Part shown: piece by piece, positions 59,947 to 64,000 of the stretch
Position numbering within the stretch: position 1 is the stretch's first letter
How the letters are laid out: each line of letters starts with the position of its first letter
Position numbers and translations under genes: made by a program
From: Bacteroidota bacterium
GTDB lineage: Bacteria; Bacteroidota; Bacteroidia; Cytophagales; Cyclobacteriaceae
DNA: 64,000 nt
Reading direction: 5' to 3'
Assembly: GCA_018267215.1 (NCBI GenBank)
Contig: JAFDYX010000002.1
Coordinates: 186,001-250,000, forward strand
The notes under the pieces: model-generated
The model's database searches: none
Seen by the model: only the letters and a program-made list of their open reading frames with translations
Told to the model about the DNA's origin: nothing

Positions 59947-61530
59947 TTATTCACCGGGTTGTTTCAACACAAACCCGGTTTTCTTTTTCTCCTCGTCAAC
60001 AATACGCTTGACGTCTGCCAATAATTTTTTTGCATCATACACAATGCCGTCTTTAACAGTGTACTTCACGCCACCCACGCGCACGGCTTGGTTGTCGTCA
60101 TTCAGTTTGATGGCGCCTGTTCCATAAAGTACCTGCAGGTTTTCCAACGGATTTTGATCTACGATGACAAAGTCGGCCAGCTTCCCTACTTCCACCGATC
60201 CCAAATCTTTGTCAACACCCAAGGCCTGCGCTCCATAAAGAGTTGCCGAGCGGATGATTTCCAATGGGTGGAAGCCGGCTTCGCGCAGCAACTCCAACTC
60301 GCGTATGTACGAAAAGCCATACAACTCAAAAATAAATCCCGAGTCGGTGCCTACCGTTACGCGGCCTCCGCGGTTTTTATATTCGTTTACAAACTCCATC
60401 CACAACTGATAGTTTTGGCGCCAGGCTACTTCTTGTTCCGTTCCCCAGTTGAACCAGTACGATCCGTGCGAAACGCGGTTAGGCTGATAAAATTGCCATA
60501 GCTGCGGTAGCGTATAAGTTTCGTGCCACTCTTGCCTGCGGGCACGGTGCAAGTCGCGGCTGGCTTCATAAATATTAAAGGTAGGGTCGAGCGTGAAGTC
60601 CAGCCTGATTAAATGGTTCATCACTTCATTCCATTTTTCTGAATATGGTTTGGCTGCTTGCTTCCACAGTTTGCCTGCTTCTTCAAACCGGTGCTGTTCG
60701 TTCGAGTAGTTATAGTTGAGTGGATAATCTTGAATAGTTTTGCCAACCAGTAATGCTTCGGGCAAGCCATACCAATGTTCCATAGAGGTTAGCCCGGCTT
60801 CGGCCGAGTTAACGACATTCCAGCGAGCCACGTCCATTTGCGCATGATGACAGGCTGAGCGCAATCCTAATCTTTTGTTCTCGCGAAGGGCGGCATCCAT
60901 TATTTCAGGAGCAGCTCCAAAAAATTTAATTCCGTCTGCACCCTTTAGTTTATTGTCATTTACCCAGGCGCGTGCTTGCTCCGGTGTGCTGATCGGCCCT
61001 TTGTTGCCCATCCCAAAAGCGGTATAGGCTTTGATGCGCGGGGCGGTGATCAGATTTTTTTCGCTTTTAGCTTTTTCATCCAACACCCAGTCCAGCCCAT
61101 TGCCGCACGATGGGTCGCGGATGGTGGTGATGCCGTGCGCCATCCACAGTTTAAAAACATATTCGGCAACGGGTGCCTGGCTTCCGCCAATGTGGCCGTG
61201 CATATCTATGAAGCCGGGCATCAGGTACATGCCGGTGCAATCCAGTTCTTTTCCACCTGGATCAAGTTTTGGCCTGTAGTCAGATTTGATTGGCACGCCA
61301 GGGAAACCAACCTGCCGGATGCTTGCAATCCGGTTTTGCTTCACTACAATATCTACCGGCCCCATGGGTGGCGCGCCTGTGCCGTTGATCAGGGTAACCC
61401 CCCGAATGATGAGCATGGAGTAAGGGCCATCTCCTTCTTTTACTTCGGGTGCTTTTTTCACTTCCTCATTCTGCGCATACATCAAAAAGGATATAGACAG
61501 AAATAAAATAATAGCGAGTAATTTTTTCAT
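59947..61530 (-). CDS. Secreted amidohydrolase
   Basis: 527 residues. Signal peptide (ending MYAQ); metal-binding motifs FIDMHGHIGGSQ (HxH), HHAQMDVARWN, and VTVGTDSGFIFE (late Asp). This is the amidohydrolase/imidazolonepropionase-like class, with the conserved C-terminal GSVEVGKLADFVIVDQNPLENLQ strap that closes the composite domain. Substrate unknown; acts in the periplasm. Divergent from amt; 28 bases from copZ. Confidence 0.85.
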   Translation of the reverse strand: MKKLLAIILFLSISFLMYAQNEEVKKAPEVKEGDGPYSMLIIRGVTLINGTGAPPMGPVDIVVKQNRIASIRQVGFPGVPIKSDYRPKLDPGGKELDCTGMYLMPGFIDMHGHIGGSQAPVAEYVFKLWMAHGITTIRDPSCGNGLDWVLDEKAKSEKNLITAPRIKAYTAFGMGNKGPISTPEQARAWVNDNKLKGADGIKFFGAAPEIMDAALRENKRLGLRSACHHAQMDVARWNVVNSAEAGLTSMEHWYGLPEALLVGKTIQDYPLNYNYSNEQHRFEEAGKLWKQAAKPYSEKWNEVMNHLIRLDFTLDPTFNIYEASRDLHRARRQEWHETYTLPQLWQFYQPNRVSHGSYWFNWGTEQEVAWRQNYQLWMEFVNEYKNRGGRVTVGTDSGFIFELYGFSYIRELELLREAGFHPLEIIRSATLYGAQALGVDKDLGSVEVGKLADFVIVDQNPLENLQVLYGTGAIKLNDDNQAVRVGGVKYTVKDGIVYDAKKLLADVKRIVDEEKKKTGFVLKQPGE

Positions 61531-61757
61531 GGTGTTGGGGTTCAGTTGAGGTATGAAAAGTAAGGAAGCATTTCAAATAGCTACTGTTATTTTTTATAAG
61601 TGGAAAACAGTTACAGGAAAAAATAAATTACAGTTTTTTGTATGTGATGGGTTAAAAATTTATCATCTAAATCGTTTTCTGTAATATTTTTAATATATCA
61701 TGGTAAAATTTGAATCATTTTAATGAAAATTGATACATAATTTTAACAAACAGCCTT

Positions 61758-63128
61758 ATGAGCAAACCTAAAACACGATGGATTGTAATTTTCGCCATTA
61801 TTTGTGCGCTTCAGTTTTTTGCCTTGTTCGTGGCCGAGGAGCCAGTGGCCGATGCCAGCGCTTCTATTGATAAAGCTGATACTGCCTGGATGATCGTAGC
61901 CTCTGCCTTCGTGCTGTTTATGACTCCGGGGCTTTCCTTCTTTTATGGCGGTATGGTAGGCACTAAAAATGTGATCTCCACGATGCTCCAAAGTTTTATA
62001 GCCTTGGGTGTCATCAGCCTGCTGTGGTATGTGGTGGGCTTCAGCTTGGCTTTTGGCGATGACATAGGCGGGGTGATCGGCAACCCGGCCACCTTTTTTG
62101 CATTTCATCGGGTGGGGCTGAGCCCACATCCGGCCTTGGCGCCAACTTTTCCATTTCTGTTGTTTGCATTGTTCCAACTCAAGTTTGCCATCATCACACC
62201 GGCATTAATTACCGGCAGTTTTGCTGAGCGTGTTAAGTTCACTTCGTATCTCATTTTTATGTGTTTGTTTTCTTTGCTGATCTATTGTCCGCTGGCACAT
62301 TGGACGTGGCACCCCGATGGCTTTCTGCGAAAGATGGGCGTGCTGGATTTTGCCGGTGGCACAGTGGTGCACATGAGTGCCGGCTTTGCCGCCATTGCCG
62401 GTGCTTTTGTATTGGGGAAACGACAAAATAAATTACATCAACCCGCTAATATTCCTTTCATCATTTTAGGAACAGGCATGCTGTGGTTTGGCTGGTTTGG
62501 ATTTAATGCCGGCTCTGCTTTAGCCGCCAACGGCTTGGCAGTACAAGCTTTTGCCACTACCAATATGGCCACGGCTTCGGCCATGATTACCTGGGTGATG
62601 TTCGATGCCTTGGTGGGGCGAAAAATTTCTGCCATGGGAGCCTGCATCGGTGCTGTGGTCGGCTTAGTAGCCATCACCCCGGCAGCGGGTTATGTTAATA
62701 TCGGGCAAAGTGTGTTCATCGGCTTTGCGGCTGCCATCGTCAGCAACTTAGCTGTGTACTACCGGCAGCGTACTTCGCTGGACGATACATTAGATGTTTT
62801 TCCTTGTCATGGATTGGGTGGAATTACCGGCATGCTCCTCACCGGTGTATTTGCTAAAGAGGTGGGATTAGTCAACGGCAAATTTGAAACTTTCGGCTAT
62901 CATCTGCTGGCTTTGGTGATTGTGGGTGTGTTTTCGTTTGGCGGATCGTATCTCATTTTTAAACTAACCGGGTTGGTAACAAAACTCCGTGTATCACCGG
63001 AAGACGAACACCTCGGTCTGGACATCAGCCAGCATGCCGAGACAATCCATACATCTGATTTAGAAATACCGGTTGCCATGGAGAGCATCAGCCTGCAAAC
63101 AGCTCCGTCTGCGAAGGCAATAGGTTAA
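61758..63128 (+). CDS. amt: Ammonium transporter
   Basis: 456 residues. Amt/MEP/Rh signature with 11 helices: FFYGGMVGTKN, DFAGGTVVHMSAGFAAIAGA (pore His) and DVFPCHGLGGITGMLLTGVFA (twin His). It moves ammonium across the inner membrane for nitrogen assimilation. The C-terminal cytosolic tail, used by PII regulation, is about 50 residues; no glnK gene is seen in the window. The upstream gap (61531-61757) is very AT-rich. Its 3' end overlaps rnhB by 41 bases on the other strand. Confidence 0.93.
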   Translation: MSKPKTRWIVIFAIICALQFFALFVAEEPVADASASIDKADTAWMIVASAFVLFMTPGLSFFYGGMVGTKNVISTMLQSFIALGVISLLWYVVGFSLAFGDDIGGVIGNPATFFAFHRVGLSPHPALAPTFPFLLFALFQLKFAIITPALITGSFAERVKFTSYLIFMCLFSLLIYCPLAHWTWHPDGFLRKMGVLDFAGGTVVHMSAGFAAIAGAFVLGKRQNKLHQPANIPFIILGTGMLWFGWFGFNAGSALAANGLAVQAFATTNMATASAMITWVMFDALVGRKISAMGACIGAVVGLVAITPAAGYVNIGQSVFIGFAAAIVSNLAVYYRQRTSLDDTLDVFPCHGLGGITGMLLTGVFAKEVGLVNGKFETFGYHLLALVIVGVFSFGGSYLIFKLTGLVTKLRVSPEDEHLGLDISQHAETIHTSDLEIPVAMESISLQTAPSAKAIG

Positions 63129-63690
63129 ACGACCTTCGGTGATAGGGTGTGATACCCAATTTTTTTATTCCCGCTCGATGCGCGATAGTGGGATAACCTA
63201 CATTCGTTTTCCATCCGTAACCGGGAAACTGTGCGTCTAATTTTTTCATCAGTTCATCGCGGTAGGTTTTTGCCAGCACCGATGCGGCCGCAATGCTCAG
63301 GTACAACGCATCGCCCTTCACGATACATTCAAATTTTATTTTTTCTTGAGTCTTAAAACGGTTGCCGTCAATTAAAAGTAATTCCGGTTTCAATCTAAGT
63401 TGGCTTACCGCCCGCTGCATAGCGAGAAACGATGCATTTAAAATATTGATCTCATCTATTTCGGTATGGCTCACTTCGGCCACAGCCCAGGCCAACGCTT
63501 CGCGCTTGATCTCATCCTGCAGTAGTTCGCGCTCATGGCCAGTCAGTTGCTTGGAGTCGTTCAGGCGTTCGTGTTGAAAATTTTTGGGCAGGATAACGGC
63601 AGCAGCTACCACCGGGCCGGCCAAACATCCGCGCCCTACCTCATCGCAGCCGGCCTCTATCAGATCAGGTGTAAATGAAGACCGGAGCAT
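63088..63690 (-). CDS. rnhB: Ribonuclease HII
   Basis: 200 residues. DEVGRG motif (residues 16-21), IDGNRF with the second Asp, and the FxGYGWKTNVGYPT motif in the C-terminal half. It removes RNA from RNA-DNA hybrids and single ribonucleotides in DNA. Normal length. The 3' end overlaps amt by 41 bases tail to tail. Starts at ATG 63690, divergent from the NUDIX gene. Confidence 0.95.
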   Translation of the reverse strand: MLRSSFTPDLIEAGCDEVGRGCLAGPVVAAAVILPKNFQHERLNDSKQLTGHERELLQDEIKREALAWAVAEVSHTEIDEINILNASFLAMQRAVSQLRLKPELLLIDGNRFKTQEKIKFECIVKGDALYLSIAAASVLAKTYRDELMKKLDAQFPGYGWKTNVGYPTIAHRAGIKKLGITPYHRRSFNLLPSQTELFAG

Positions 63691-63782
63691 GGCATCGAAA
63701 TAAAAAGATATTCATTCCTAAAATGATTGTAGAAATACAAATTCAATCCATCAAATTTACCAACAAGAATCAAACAACGCGT

Positions 63783-64000
63783 ATGAACTGGCAAACTCTC
63801 TCGACAGAAGACATTTACGAAAACCCGTGGATTAAGCTGGAAGAACACCGGGTGATCAATCCCTCGGGGAAAAATAGTATTTACGGAAAAGTACATTTTA
63901 AAAATATGGCCATCGGCATCATTGCCCTGGACGAAGAAAAAAATATATGGCTGGTGGGGCAGCATCGCTACGTGCTGAATGAATGGAGTTGGGAAATACC
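63783..64000 (+). CDS. NUDIX hydrolase (N-terminal part, cut by the window end)
   Basis: 72 codons up to the window edge. MNWQTLSTEDIYENPWIKLEEHRVINPSGK, then GIIALDEEKNIWLVGQHRY and NEWSWEIP: this is the start of an ADP-ribose pyrophosphatase-type NUDIX domain (the GxxxxxExxxxxREUxEExGU box would follow just beyond). An in-frame ATG 60 bases further upstream exists (63723); the later one matches the family better. Confidence 0.75.
   Translation, partial: MNWQTLSTEDIYENPWIKLEEHRVINPSGKNSIYGKVHFKNMAIGIIALDEEKNIWLVGQHRYVLNEWSWEI

Noticed and set aside
1-64000. CRISPR array, rRNA or tRNA genes
   Set aside because: No regularly spaced direct repeats and no rRNA or cloverleaf sequence was recognised by eye; a tRNA scan would be needed to be sure.

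Overview
The window reads as a chromosomal segment of a Bacteroidota bacterium, most likely of the Cytophagales type. The evidence is: promoters of the Bacteroidota kind (TTTG, about 19 bases, TAnnTTTG) ahead of several genes; hardly any Shine-Dalgarno sequences; a TonB-dependent receptor with an N-terminal carboxypeptidase-regulatory-like domain; families largely confined to this phylum (DUF5916, DUF4290, DUF3109, TPR histidine kinases); and a MurA with Asp instead of Cys in the catalytic loop. Genus and species cannot be told from the sequence.

Layout. 1-8.4 kb: two serine hydrolases (the first cut by the window edge), a PaaE-like reductase, a ribbon-helix-helix/PIN toxin-antitoxin pair under a palindromic operator, two envelope proteins and purB. 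8.5-10.7 kb: paaA without paaBCD, followed by a probable single-gene cassette (lipocalin-like lipoprotein between inverted repeats) and a decayed PIN gene. 10.7-22.5 kb: porin, ABC exporter, ClC channel with CBS domains, a His-rich small protein with a TonB receptor, DUF4256, a hemerythrin-like protein, type II NADH dehydrogenase and an outer-membrane barrel. 22.6-28.8 kb: conserved core genes rpsF-rpsR-rplI, DUF3109, then uvrD/pcrA-DUF4290-murA.

28.8-31.2 kb is the most unusual stretch. A small NTF2-like gene is split in two by a roughly 850-base unit carrying one membrane-protein gene and ending in a long imperfect palindrome that resembles an integron attC site. 31.2-36.4 kb: TPR protein, HD-domain protein, thioredoxin-like protein, exo-acting amidohydrolase and an outer-membrane protein. 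36.4-47.4 kb is one long minus-strand run: ArsR regulator, YjjG-like HAD phosphatase, pruA, TPR histidine kinase, FAD oxidoreductase, giant beta-propeller/outer-membrane protein, YicC.

47.5-50.3 kb: a CarboxypepD-regulatory-like protein, a short SSB, tandem palindromes, and the debris of what looks like a type I restriction-modification locus (hsdM-like remnant directly joined to an intact rhuM). 50.4-64 kb: ctaA, a hypothetical protein, a SIMPL protein, a urea transporter, a CPA2 antiporter, a copper module (HMA-AraC fusion regulator, CopA ATPase, hemerythrin-like protein, CopZ-like chaperone; copA and copZ share an identical 12-base upstream element), an amidohydrolase, amt, rnhB and the start of a NUDIX gene. 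The urea and ammonium transporters point to scavenging of reduced nitrogen, but no urease is in the window. No rRNA, tRNA, CRISPR array, transposase or integrase was recognised.
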